Shown here piece after piece: positions 8,283-18,000 of a stretch of DNA of 64,000 bases (position 1 is its first letter; each line of letters starts with the position of its first letter). The stretch is from Cupriavidus necator A5-1 (lineage in GTDB: Bacteria > Pseudomonadota > Gammaproteobacteria > Burkholderiales > Burkholderiaceae): assembly GCF_000744095.1 (NCBI RefSeq), contig NZ_JQLI01000001.1:992001-1056000 (forward strand), given 5' to 3'. The position numbers and the translations under genes are program-made. The notes beneath the pieces are model-generated. The model saw only the letters and a program-made list of their open reading frames with translations, was not told the origin of the DNA and searched no databases.

Positions 8283-9734
8283 ATGGCAAGCAAGAAATCA
8301 ACGTCGCGCATACCTTCAGCTGCATTGGGACAGAAAGAGGATCCAGCACATGTCTGTCAACAAGCGATGCGCAGGATGCAACTCGCCCACCGTTGGAAGT
8401 CGGCAGACGGGCGAAGTGCGTGGAGCGAGTTAATTCGTATGGCGTATGGGGACAACAAGGGACGCGACCCCAGAAAACTCAACCCCGAAGACCGCATCAT
8501 CCTGGCCCGTCGACTGCACGACTTCCTCGAGGAAGTCGCACCTCGCCTGAAAGAGCGAGGTATTTCCAGAGGCGAGTTGTGCCGAAGGGCCGGATTTTGC
8601 GGACGACGGCACTCTGACGAGAAATTCTACGACGACGCCAAGGAGTTGTACCGGCTCACATTGCCGCCCGATACAAATGCACGCAAGCGCGGCATTCGGA
8701 GCGGCGCAGAGCGATATCTAAGACTAATAGAAGTTCTGGCAGCCGAGCTCGACCACCTAAGCGTGCATCGCGTGGCGGATAGGCTTCTGCGCGGTACGAG
8801 CCTGCACCCTTTGAGCAAAACCGAGAAGGAATGGTCCGACCTGGAAAAGGTGCAAAGTTATTTGCAGCGAATCGTCGACGAACTGGATCAGGAGTTCGAC
8901 CTGCTCAACTTGTACCGCCGTACCGCTGAGTTGAAATGCAGTTGGATCAATGAAGGCAGCAAACTGTGTTGGCCACTGTGGGACCTAGATCCGTTCGACT
9001 GGGTTACGAGCGCCTCCAGCCCCGAAGACATTCGGGAATTTCGCGCGCAGCGCACCGCGGCGGCAGATCTCAGCCAGGCCTACTACCGTCGGCATCAATA
9101 CTTTGGCCGCCGCAGATGCGAGGGCGAATGGTGGTTGTACGGCTTTGAGACCGGCGCCCTACAAAACGACGAATTCTTCTTCGTACCGCATGCACCTCTA
9201 GGGCATGTCCTGATTTGGGATCTTCCTGACCGGCGGGCCGATCCCACGGACTACGACCTCAAGGTCAGACATGAATTGCGGCATTTCAGAAGCAATCCAG
9301 ACTGGCTGGCCCTACCGAGAGACGATTGGGATCCAGAAAAGGCCTGTCCTACCGGCCAAACCGAAGGCAAGTCGGGCAACCCAATGTTTCAGTATCACTT
9401 CTGGGTGTTGGCCTACCCCCATCCAGACGGGCAGCGGTTGGTCCCCGCGCTCTATCAGCCCGGGGAGGAAGGTGGTGCCTATCTGCTGCCCTTGGATATG
9501 GAAGGCATGGAGATGATGTCGGACGCAGTCTGGGTATCCATGACCGAGCAGTGCAGTGTGGCTGAGCGTCTGAAGACATTGCTAGCGGAGCGGGGCGACG
9601 ATGGGCTGAACCCGATCAAACGGAATATGCGACGCACCGCTGAATGGATTGCTCACAACCCGATATTGAAACTGCAACGGGAGTGCGAAGAGCGTAGTCG
9701 ACGACTGGATGAGGAGTTTCGCGCAGAAGGTTGA
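8283..9734 (+). CDS. Unknown 483-aa protein
   Basis: The long intact frame has a good ribosome site (GGGGAG nine bases before the ATG). Nothing diagnostic is recognised. The first 200 residues are charged and probably helical (PEDRIILARRLHDFLEEVAP, then RGELCRRAGF). The second half is rich in Trp, Tyr and Pro (WPLWDLDPFDWV, FWVLAYPHPDGQRLVPALY) and looks globular. No signal peptide or membrane helix is present. It follows the 96-aa gene at 7944 and may form an operon with it. Confidence 0.65.
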   Translation: MASKKSTSRIPSAALGQKEDPAHVCQQAMRRMQLAHRWKSADGRSAWSELIRMAYGDNKGRDPRKLNPEDRIILARRLHDFLEEVAPRLKERGISRGELCRRAGFCGRRHSDEKFYDDAKELYRLTLPPDTNARKRGIRSGAERYLRLIEVLAAELDHLSVHRVADRLLRGTSLHPLSKTEKEWSDLEKVQSYLQRIVDELDQEFDLLNLYRRTAELKCSWINEGSKLCWPLWDLDPFDWVTSASSPEDIREFRAQRTAAADLSQAYYRRHQYFGRRRCEGEWWLYGFETGALQNDEFFFVPHAPLGHVLIWDLPDRRADPTDYDLKVRHELRHFRSNPDWLALPRDDWDPEKACPTGQTEGKSGNPMFQYHFWVLAYPHPDGQRLVPALYQPGEEGGAYLLPLDMEGMEMMSDAVWVSMTEQCSVAERLKTLLAERGDDGLNPIKRNMRRTAEWIAHNPILKLQRECEERSRRLDEEFRAEG

Positions 9735-10448
9735 CCCGCGCCGTTCAAGCTTCACGCAAGCAGTCAAAGGAATCGCCCTATCAACTAGGAACTAGCATGA
9801 ATCCTTCTTTCTTCCGTCTGAATTATGCGGATCCGAACGATCTAAATGAAGGTCGGCCGGGATTCGCAAATATGTGAAGCTTAAGATATTCACGAATCCC
9901 GGCCAGCCCTCATGTTGCCACTGACTGGACCAGCGCCAGTCCGGGCCGCGGGCCCGACGGGACTCACAGCCCTCGCAGAAGCTGTCCTTGGAGCCCGCCC
10001 CAGGGATTGGCGAGCTAAAAATCTCGTCGAGCCTCCACCCTCCCGCCGTATGGCCCCTTTTCAGACAATGCAGCAGCTTTGCAACCAGCCGACGGCAACC
10101 CAACTAATTGGGCAGGCACCCCGAGCGCGCGTCCAGGCACCATGAGAAGTGATTCACAGTCCTTGACCACCCGCTCTCCGGGTTGTAGTCGAAGCAGCCC
10201 CTGATTGGGCGAGCTGCGGCAACGCGCTCGAGCAGCTGATGCCGCGCGCATAAAAGCCACGTTCTTTATTACTTCCGGGAATATGTGTCATTTCCGACTA
10301 TCCCGGCCATGACCCCCTTGGTCCCTTGGTTCGTTCCCAGCTATCAACCATTTGGTGTATAGCTTGCATCACCACGACTGCCTGCCTAGTCTAGGAGCAT
10401 GCTCGAAGCCCGCTTCCTGAGCGAGGTCCAGATTGACAAGGGGAAGCA
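9735..10448. other. Gene-free stretch with one palindrome
   Basis: About 700 bases with no supported gene. It contains the 12-bp inverted repeat at 9855-9904. Open frames on both strands here lack ribosome sites and recognisable motifs. Confidence 0.4.
9855..9904. repeat. 12-bp perfect inverted repeat (long hairpin)
   Basis: GGCCGGGATTCG at 9855-9866 pairs with CGAATCCCGGCC at 9893-9904 around a 26-base AT-rich centre. The centre itself contains a GTGAA/TTCAC pair. It lies 120 bp past the stop of the 483-aa gene. It could be a transcript-stabilising or terminating structure, but no T-run follows. Confidence 0.5.
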
Positions 10449-10646
10449 ATGAAAAAACGTACCCTCAAAGAATTGCAGGAAAGTCTTCGCGAGGTCCCGC
10501 AAGAGGAGCTATTGGCATTATTCGACTCGCTGTATTCACGAGCAACAACTGAAATAGCACAAGGAAAACAATATTCCCCAAAAGAAATCCGCCAGATCAA
10601 TAAGGCTCGAAAATCAATCCAACGCTTTAAGGAGAGATCTAAGTGA
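10449..10646 (+). CDS. Small basic hypothetical protein (65 aa)
   Basis: The frame starts MKKRTLKELQESLREVPQEE, with AAGGGG before the ATG. The protein is Lys/Arg/Glu-rich, predicted all-helical, and has no Cys or membrane segment. It is followed 42 bp later by another small gene on the same strand. Base composition here is more AT-rich than the surroundings. Unrecognised. Confidence 0.5.
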   Translation: MKKRTLKELQESLREVPQEELLALFDSLYSRATTEIAQGKQYSPKEIRQINKARKSIQRFKERSK

Positions 10647-10688
10647 GCTGGTAAAGCATAACTCTTACTCACTTCTTTGGGGGCAGAA

Positions 10689-11114
10689 ATGCGATTTTTT
10701 AGAGGGCCAGAAGGCAAATCCTTGGAAGATTCCTCGTATGAGGGCGTCGACACGTACGACTTCTCGATGAACGATGAGGCGTGGACAGGGACCATGACAA
10801 TCCGCATCAATATCGCGAAGGACAAGAGTGCTGAAAGGCAATCTGCCTTATACGTCGCGATTGATGAAGCCGACGTCTTGATGCTCCACAAGATGCTTCT
10901 AAGAGGTTTGAGAGAAAAAGTCGCGATGCTTGAGGGAGATGAGAGGCACCTACAAATAGCACAAAAAAAGGCCTCCCGTCGCCGTAAGGCGGTAGCCCCC
11001 GAGTGCGTCGACATCAGCGGAGATTATGCGAGACAAACTGACAGCTCTTCTAAGAAATTGGCGATGAATGCCCCGGCAGCGGAGTGGCCGTTCCCAACCG
11101 GCTCTCGTCCTTGA
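10689..11114 (+). CDS. Hypothetical protein (141 aa)
   Basis: The start is placed at the ATG at 10689 (MRFFRGPEGKS), after GGGGG, in preference to an in-frame TTG at 10677. The sequence looks like a real folded protein (ALYVAIDEADVLMLHKMLLR), ending with a basic, disordered-looking tail. It is probably transcribed with the 65-aa gene upstream. No family recognised. Confidence 0.5.
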   Translation: MRFFRGPEGKSLEDSSYEGVDTYDFSMNDEAWTGTMTIRINIAKDKSAERQSALYVAIDEADVLMLHKMLLRGLREKVAMLEGDERHLQIAQKKASRRRKAVAPECVDISGDYARQTDSSSKKLAMNAPAAEWPFPTGSRP

Positions 11115-11167
11115 CTCGGCGCTAAGCCGAGCAAGCCTTGCTGGCAGCATTGGGAAGACATCACATC

Positions 11168-11326
11168 ATGATCAAGCTGGCCCGTATGATCCTAGCCCTG
11201 ATCCTAGGCATGGCCGCATTCCTCTACGCGTTGTATCGCATCGTGATTGGCGACGATGCCGCCGGCCTCCTCATAATGCTTTGTACCCTGATGGGCGCCC
11301 GCGCCTTGGCTGGCCCCCCTTATTGA
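11168..11326 (+). CDS. Small membrane protein (52 aa)
   Basis: The product MIKLARMILALILGMAAFLY... has two hydrophobic segments (about residues 4-21 and 30-46). GGAAG lies about ten bases before the chosen ATG at 11168; an upstream in-frame ATG at 11138 has poorer spacing. Function unknown. Confidence 0.4.
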   Translation: MIKLARMILALILGMAAFLYALYRIVIGDDAAGLLIMLCTLMGARALAGPPY

Positions 11327-11740
11327 CAAAGGTCGGAGGTAGTCTCCGGCTCCAAGTGGAGCCCGATGTGCTCCCCTCCAGTGAGATGGCGCACAAGTTG
11401 CGCATCATAATCTCTTGTCGGTGTCACGCTACCGAGCGCGACTGGCCCGGCAGTCCACTAGCATGCTGCTGAAATAGCGCTTTCCACGTTACCTCGCGCG
11501 GCGCACCCGCTTATCATCAAGTAACTGATTCCGAACGGTTTTCAGGACTGAAACGCCAGATTTTGCATCAAAAGTACGATGACCCGCATTGATCAAGCCG
11601 GTCGCGAATGGTCGGGTCGACAGAGACCGGTATGCCTGGACGCTACCCGCGTTGCGCTCCGGCCGCCGTGTCCAAAAACTCGCGCAAAGATTGGGCTCAC
11701 GCCTGCTGCGCCAAGGTCAAAATAAAACCACCGTCTGAAC
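11327..11740. other. Intergenic stretch with one IS-end-like repeat
   Basis: No supported gene. It contains the IS-end-like sequence at 11541-11586, and the strand convergence with the HNH gene at 11741 lies here. Confidence 0.4.
11541..11586 (-). repeat. Solo IS-end-like repeat 2
   Basis: Read on the minus strand it starts CGGGTCATCGTACTTTTGAT and continues with AAAATCTGGCG. It matches the sequences ending at 13506 and 34760 over about 33 bases, and more weakly the ends of the 174-bp element at 7134-7307. The parent element was not identified. Confidence 0.5.
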
Positions 11741-13231
11741 TCAGTCGCCAGGCGTTGAATAAATGCGAGCTAGCCGCTGAAGAAGCTGATGTCTGAGTTG
11801 ACTTGCCCGTTTACCGTAGTGAGCCTCGCGGTGGTCATTAGGACAGAGTGCTACAACATTGTGCACATTGTCTTTCCCCTCCTCACATAGCGGGATGACG
11901 TGATGTGTTTCCAGAAACAAGGCTCCCGTAGGCAATACGAAACCGCGAACTCCGCATAACTCGCAGGATCCACCTGCACGGCGCAAGACAGCGTCGCGCA
12001 CCGGCCGGCTCCTCTCGTATTCAGAACGAGTAACCTCCCGCCTGTTTGCGCCTATGTCGTTCAGAATCGTGTACTGGTCCACATAGCTTTGCGATTGCTG
12101 AGCAAAATCATGAACCGCATCCGACTCGGCAGCAGCCATTTCCCCTGCTTCGTCCTGCCCTGCCTCCGCAACGTCCGCATCCTCAGCTTGCGCTGCCTGA
12201 ACCTCTTCTGCCTCAATGTCCGCTGCAGCATCGATGGTGGCTCCAGACTCCGTCGACTCCGCCGAAATGAAACTGTCGAGGCGTCGAACACAAACAGTAC
12301 CTGTTTTGACATCGTAGGAGTCGACGAGCCAACTATTGCTGTCCAAGGAGCGAAGTGCGACGGTAGAGGAATCCCGACCTAGCGATTCCGCCGGCCTACG
12401 TTGACCATCAACCACAATGACGCGGATCGGCAGCTTGTGGTCCCATGCGCGATATAGCTTTGCGTTGAGGTCCTTGGCTCTTTCACCCTGGCTGCGAGCT
12501 CGCAGGCGATTCTCCGGTTCCTCCTCATCATCCTCTGTGACTTCTTCGAGCCGCTCAGCAAGGGCAAGAATATTTTGCTCGACAACAATGCTCCCGTCCT
12601 TGATGGCCATGGACGCGTACCAAAAGCAGACGGCAATCGGTTCCCCGACTTCCCCGAAAGCCCAGTCATAGCAGTACGCAGGATTGCTTCGCGGTCGCTT
12701 TGCCGGCGTCCCGTCTTGCTTGGTGAACCACGGTTTTGTGCTAATTCCTGCCTTCGCTACCAGGTCTATCACGGCACTGCTTGAAGAAGGCCTTAGAGCG
12801 GCTAACGTTGCTCGGAGCATGCTCGAAGCCCGGCGTTTCTCGAGATCAGCCAGCTCTTCTCTGGTCAGATAGCCCTTGCGAAGCCGCTGACAGCCCTTCA
12901 GGAATTCATTCGCTTCGTTGAATGTTAGGCCGAATATTGGCCAATCACTTCCATACTTGTGCTCGTTGCACTCGCGCGAGTGGCGCTCCCTCTGACCGTC
13001 CAGCCAGCCAATGACATATCCAATATCATAATTTTCTGTTAGTCGATTTTCGCAAACGGCGATTTCAACATCATTATTCTTCGCATTACGCGACCAGTAC
13101 ACAGCGGCAATCTGCATTCGGTCTCTGACAATACGAAATCCATGCACGAGATCCGCCTTAATCTGGCCCCCGAACGCGAGAAGTGCGGCGTCCTCTAATT
13201 CACCTCTGGTCAACATCCCTTTCCGACCCAT
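11741..13231 (-). CDS. Large HNH endonuclease protein with central reader-like domain (496 aa)
   Basis: The C-terminus carries a Cys-His HNH site: CELCGVRGF, then ETHHVIPLCEEGKDNVHN, then ALCPNDHREAHYG. This is the McrA-like metal-binding fold that cuts DNA. The middle (about residues 175-320) reads like a folded domain that accompanies HNH domains (YCYDWAFGE...IAVCFWYASM...IRVIVVDGQRR...LRSLDSNSW). A long acidic Ala/Glu linker (about 330-385) joins them. The first 150 residues are unrecognised. AAGGAAA precedes the ATG. It is plausibly a modification-dependent or defence nuclease, but the sensing domain is inference. Stands alone. Confidence 0.7.
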   Translation of the reverse strand: MGRKGMLTRGELEDAALLAFGGQIKADLVHGFRIVRDRMQIAAVYWSRNAKNNDVEIAVCENRLTENYDIGYVIGWLDGQRERHSRECNEHKYGSDWPIFGLTFNEANEFLKGCQRLRKGYLTREELADLEKRRASSMLRATLAALRPSSSSAVIDLVAKAGISTKPWFTKQDGTPAKRPRSNPAYCYDWAFGEVGEPIAVCFWYASMAIKDGSIVVEQNILALAERLEEVTEDDEEEPENRLRARSQGERAKDLNAKLYRAWDHKLPIRVIVVDGQRRPAESLGRDSSTVALRSLDSNSWLVDSYDVKTGTVCVRRLDSFISAESTESGATIDAAADIEAEEVQAAQAEDADVAEAGQDEAGEMAAAESDAVHDFAQQSQSYVDQYTILNDIGANRREVTRSEYERSRPVRDAVLRRAGGSCELCGVRGFVLPTGALFLETHHVIPLCEEGKDNVHNVVALCPNDHREAHYGKRASQLRHQLLQRLARIYSTPGD

Positions 13232-13460
13232 ATTTTCCTTTGTATTACTTCGCCCGAGGGTTACTACACCAAATTATTTTGAAACGGCCTAGGCTTAGAC
13301 TTATGCGGACGACGGCGCTTTTCGATTACCCGGGACTCACATAAAGACGCCGATGCGCTCAACCGTTCGAGAGGTTCGCCCCAGCTCGCAGCAAGGCTTT
13401 GTGGGCTGCCCGCACGTAGTGCGGAGGCGTTGTTGAAAGTCATTGATCCATATTGATTTT

Positions 13461-13506
13461 CTTGAGCCAAAGGCGCCAAATTTCGCACCAAAAGTACGAT
13501 CACCCC
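13461..13506 (-). repeat. Solo IS-end-like repeat 1
   Basis: Minus-strand sequence GGGGTGATCGTACTTTTGGT continues into AAATTTGGCGCC. It begins directly after the TAG that closes the truncated reading frame at 13506-13646, so a mobile element or deletion ended here. Confidence 0.5.
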
Positions 13507-13646
13507 TAGAAATGATAGCTGATAGCGTTTTCGGCCTCAGACACCAACTTCCGCCGGAACATGTCATCAACCAACCTGGCCAACTGATCCTTCGTGAGCT
13601 TGTTGCCGAACAGGGTACTCACATGCTTGGTCAGAGTGGCTCTCTT
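13506..13646 (-). pseudogene. C-terminal fragment, possibly NYN/LOTUS-type protein
   Basis: The frame reads RKRATLTKHVSTLFGNKLTK, DQLARLVDDMFRRKLVSE, and ends ISYHF-TAG. The rhythm of a short helix-turn-helix followed by a KLVS..xxxISY strand is like the C-terminal OST-HTH/LOTUS-like tail of NYN-domain nucleases. The upstream part is lost at the border of the Tn3 element (13658). Identification is tentative. Confidence 0.35.
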
Positions 13647-13760
13647 TCTGGCCTAGGACCAAGATACGCCCAATCCGCTATCATAAGCCGTTCAGTTATG
13701 ATGAGTCCGTCTAACTGAGCATTTTCGATATAAGGCGAGCGCTCGAGGCGCGGCGAGCTG

Positions 13761-14105
13761 TCACGCGTCGCTGGAAGGTCGGAGAAATTCTAGTGGGCGC
13801 AGCGCGTGCACAGCGCGTTGGAGCACCCGTATCAAGTCTTCCAGTTCCTCCACAATGGTCTCGGCCTGCTCGACCAACGCTGGATTCGTTGCTCCCGAGA
13901 CGAGACTGGCACCATTGATAACTGTATGGGCCATGCCATGTAACTGGAGTAAGTCGTCGCGAATGCCTGCTGGCTCGCTGACTCGGGTTCGTATCGTATC
14001 GACGAGGTCCACAATGCGCAGGATCTCGCTGGTGTCAAAACTGTCCTGCAGGCGATGCAAGGCATCGGTGTCAACCGGGCCATAAGGGGTCTGGGTGTTA
14101 GGCAT
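13761..14105 (-). CDS. tnpC: TnpC-like post-transcriptional regulator of Tn3 transposition (114 aa)
   Basis: A small acidic protein starting MPNTQTPYGPVDTDALHRLQ, predicted helical throughout. Its ATG (14105) overlaps the stop of tnpA (14098-14100) by 8 bases, indicating translational coupling. Tn4651-type transposons carry a small acidic tnpC that limits transposase production post-transcriptionally. Size, position and the 46-bp ends all fit that group. With tnpA now disrupted it has no obvious partner in this element. Confidence 0.65.
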   Translation of the reverse strand: MPNTQTPYGPVDTDALHRLQDSFDTSEILRIVDLVDTIRTRVSEPAGIRDDLLQLHGMAHTVINGASLVSGATNPALVEQAETIVEELEDLIRVLQRAVHALRPLEFLRPSSDA

Positions 14106-14921
14106 GGCGTGGTTTCCGAACGGAGAATGCGGGGGCAGCGAAAAGACTGTCGCGGATCCAGGCCTCCGGAGTCCGCTCAAGGTTTAGCTTGTAGTCGCCA
14201 AAGCGCTTGATGTTGCTGGTGAGATATGGGCTGAGGAAGCTGATGTCGTCTACGTCGACCTTGATACCGTCCTTCTCCATGGCACGAAGCGCCTGCATCA
14301 TGTCGGCGGTGTTCTGAAGGATCACTGCGGACGCGATCAGATCGTTGTAGCGCAATCGCTTTTGCTGCTCGTCGGGATCGTTCACAGGCAGCACATCGCC
14401 GCCAAACGAGAACCACTTGGCAAAGCCATTGTAGGACTCGATTTTGTTGGTCGTCGCTGTGATTTCCTGGCGCAGTTCGCGGCTGCCGATCCACTCCAGC
14501 AGAAACACGGTGCGAACAACCTTACCCAGTTCCCGGGCGGCCAGAAGGAGGCGATTCTTACGACTATCCGATCCCAAGCGGCGAAGCAGTAGGGGAGAGG
14601 ATATGGTTCCGGCCTGGATCGACAAAGCGACCTGCATCAGGTCCTGCCAGTGAAGGGTGATCAGGTCCCAATCCACCACGCCCGAAAATAGCCGCTCAAT
14701 ATGACGATACTTGGAGGTGGGATCGGCTCGGTAAAGTTTCAGATCCTGCCAGTTACGAATCCGCGGCATCAGGTTGATGCCAAGCAGGTAGGTAAAGGCA
14801 AAAACGGCAGCTGACTGGCCCTGGGTGTCGGCATGCACCGTGTCTGCCTCCACGCTCAAGCCTGCCTTGAGCAAGCCCTCGATGACGTAGACAGCCTCCC
14901 ACACGCCGGGCGGGATGAAGT
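14098..14921 (-). pseudogene. tnpA: Tn3-family transposase, C-terminal part (separated by IS insertion)
   Basis: This part encodes the end of the transposase: VEADTVHADTQGQSAAVFAF (second catalytic Asp) and TNKIESYNGFAKWFSF (catalytic Glu), ending RKPRHA. It joins in frame to the part at 18371-20555 once the IS at 14922-18370 and one 9-bp duplicate are removed (815 + 2185 = 3000 bases, 999 aa plus stop). All three DDE residues are therefore present in the restored protein. The last codons overlap tnpC. Confidence 0.9.
14913..14921. repeat. Target-site duplication of the IS4-like element (left copy)
   Basis: GGATGAAGT here is repeated exactly at 18371-18379 on the other side of the element. 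Nine bases is the expected duplication for the IS50 group. Confidence 0.9.
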
Positions 14922-15048
14922 CATCTCCTTATACAGAAGTAGTACCGTGTCCGCAGCGGCGGCATGGAGCATGCGGCCGCGGAAATTTCGAGGTAAGGGG
15001 TTGTTAACTTCGCCAGACTCGCGTTTACTCTCGGATTTTCGGGCAGCA

Positions 15049-18000
15049 ATGGGCAACGAATCGGGGGCATGGGTGGACGAGGAATTTGAGAGTCTGGATC
15101 TTGGTGATCCGCGGCGGGATCGGCGCGCCAAGGAATTGCTCAAACGGTTTGCGGCCCTGCCTACGGCCAGCATTCCCGGCGCATGCGATGACTGGTCGCA
15201 AACCATTGCGGCGTATCGGTTTCTCGGCAATGAGCAGATCGATTGGCGGGACGTGATGCGGCCGCATTGGGAACGCACGGCGGACAGAGTCGCGCAGTTT
15301 CCGGTGGTGCTGTGTATCGCTGATACGACCGAGCTGAACTTCAATGGTCAGGAAATAGAGGGGCTGGGGCCGCTGAGCTACGAAGCCCAGCGAGGCATGT
15401 TCTTGCATCCGACCTACGCGGTGACGCCTGACCGTGAACCGCTGGGGGTGATCGATGCCTGGATGTGGGCTCGGGAATCAAAGGACGCCGACGGCAACCG
15501 CGGCGGGATCAAGGAAAGCGTACGCTGGACTGAAGGGTATGAACGCGTTGCGGAGCAAGCCGCGCTGTTGCCCCGGACACGGTTGGTGTATGTGACGGAC
15601 CGCGAGGGTGATATTGCCGAGTTGATGGCGCGCGCCCAGGAACTGGGCCAACCGGCCGACTGGTTGATCCGCAGCCAACACAACCGCAACCTTGCTGAGG
15701 GCGGCAAGTTGTGGGATAGCGTCGACGCCAGCCCGGTACTCGGGGAAATCACGTTTATCTTGCCAGGGCGTGCAGGCCAGAAGGCGCGCGAGGTTCAACA
15801 GGAGCTACGCGCACAACGTGTGAAGCTACCCGGCCTGGATGGCCCGACTCTCACCTGTGTAGAGGCCAGGGAGATCGGAGCGCCCGCAGGCGTCAAGCCA
15901 GTGGTGTGGCGGCTGTTGACGAACCGAGAAGCACAGGATGCCGATGCGGTCATCGAGCTGGTTGAATGGTATCGGGCCAGGTGGGAGATCGGTGTGTCCA
16001 GATAAGGACACGTTATCCAGTCGGTGTAAGTCCGACCGAGGCAAAAGACTCAAGCCTCGTAGCTTGGGAGGCGTCATGGCGCGAAAGCAAGATGACGGAG
16101 CCCTCCGACAGTATGCTCAGAAAGGAGTGTATGCAACGCACCAGGTTGCAACGTGCAGTGAACGCAGATGTAGCCTCGTCACACGAAAACCCGGTGGCTG
16201 AGACGGTCGATAACGCGCGAAAGCAGCAAGAGTTGTCCGAAACGAGTCCGATGCGGCAACTCTCACCGGCGGGGTATCAGCGGCGACATGGTGTGAAGGA
16301 TAACGTGGAAACTGGAGAAGCCCTCGGCACCCGGCGGAGAAATCCCGTCGAGGAGATGTCCGCTATAACCGCGAGTGGGAAATGCGGGCATAGGTGCCAG
16401 GGTGACGGATCGGGTCGTAGTACTGTCGATGGGCGTGCAGCAAAACGCGCCCGGAGGGAAGGGCCCGGACCGGTGAGTACTCCGCCCAACAAGGTGAGGC
16501 AGGGATGAAATGACAAAGGCATCCGGCAGTCTGCAGGAACTGAGAAGGCGGATATATCGCAAGGCGAAGTCTGACAAGACTCATCGCTTCTGGGGGCTCT
16601 TCGTACATATTGCGAAGAGTGAAACCCTCGACGAGGCCTACCGTATCGCCAAGAGGAACGGCGGTGCGCCGGGAATCGATGATCTGAGTTTTGAAGACAT
16701 CGAGGCATCGGGACGTACTGTATTCCTTGCGGAGATTCAGGCAGACCTCAAAACAGGCAGGTATGAACCCAAGCCGAACCGCAGGGTAGAGATCCCGAAG
16801 AGCAATGGCAAGGTCCGCGTTCTCCAGGTTCCTTGCATCCGCGACCGCGTGGTGCAGGGGGCGCTGAAACTGATCCTCGAAGCGGTATTCGAGGCGGACT
16901 TCTGCCCGAACTCCTACGGGTTCCGACCGAAGCGGTCCCCACACCGCGCGCTGGCGGAAGTCAGACGCAGTGTGCTGCGGCGCATGTCGACGGTGGTTGA
17001 TGTGGATTTGTCGCGCTACTTTGACACAATTCAACATTCAACCCTGTTGGGCAAGATCGCGAAGCGCATTCAGGATCCTCAGGTCATGCACTTGGTCAAG
17101 CAGGTTATCAAAGCAGCGGGCAAAGTTGGGGTACCGCAAGGTGGCCCATTTAGCCCACTCGCTGCGAACATCTACTTGAATGAGATTGACTGGATGTTCG
17201 ATGAGATTCGACGCAAGACGGCACAGGGCCCTTACGAGGCAGTGAACTATCACCGGTTTGCTGACGACATTGTCATCACCGTCAGTGGCCACCACACCAA
17301 ACGCGGCTGGGCTGAACGTGCCCTGCAGCGTTTGCGGGAACAACTCGTGCCGCTAGGCGTCGAGTTGAACACGGAGAAAACCATTGTGGTGGATACATTG
17401 AAGGAGGACGCCTTTGGGTTTCTGGGATTCGACCTGCGTCGCGTGCGCAAACGAGCGGGGAACGGGTACTTCGTCCTGATGACCCCCAAGAAGAAGGCTC
17501 GCCAAGCCATCAAGGCGAGGATCCGCGACATCATCCGGCATGGAGGCTCGACCCCGGCCGTGAAGCTGGTCGCGAAACTCAACGCTGCGGTGGCGGGATG
17601 GGTCAACTACTTCCGGGTCGGCAACGCCAGTCGCGCCTTCAGCGAGGTGCGCGACTATCTGGAAATGAAGGTTCGAACCCTGCTAACGCGGCGCAAGCGA
17701 CGCCAGAAGACGAGCATCGGGTGGCGACGATGGAGTAACGAGTACCTCTACGGAGTCCTGGGACTGTTCTGGGACTGGAAGACGCGCCCGCTGTCGGGCG
17801 CGGAGGGGTTCGCGTGAAAGTGGTCGCCACACCGATAGGACTCATAACCCTTGCGATGAATCTCACTGGGTGAGCTGCTTGAGGGAAAACCTCACGAGCA
17901 GTTCTTATGGGGAGGGGCTGGAAACGGGCCGGACAAGCCGAGCACCGCGCCAGTCCTTTACCCGACAGATGTACTTCCATGTCCTGAAGACCGGCTGCAA

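Larger units (their letters stand above)
15992..17966 (+). mobile_element. Group II intron (1975 nt) in the IS4-like transposase gene
   Basis: The 5' end is GTGTGTCCAG (consensus GUGYG) and the 3' end is CCCGAC (AY end). Exact removal restores GAG ATC GAG ATG in the transposase. A domain V hairpin with GAAA-type loop is at 17872-17904. The intron-encoded protein lies at 16510-17817 in the large loop. The boundaries are supported independently by the reading frame of the host gene. Confidence 0.93.

Noticed and set aside
9912..10260. Overlapping 77-81-aa frames
   Set aside because: Both strands are open by chance in GC-rich sequence. No family resemblance and no ribosome site.
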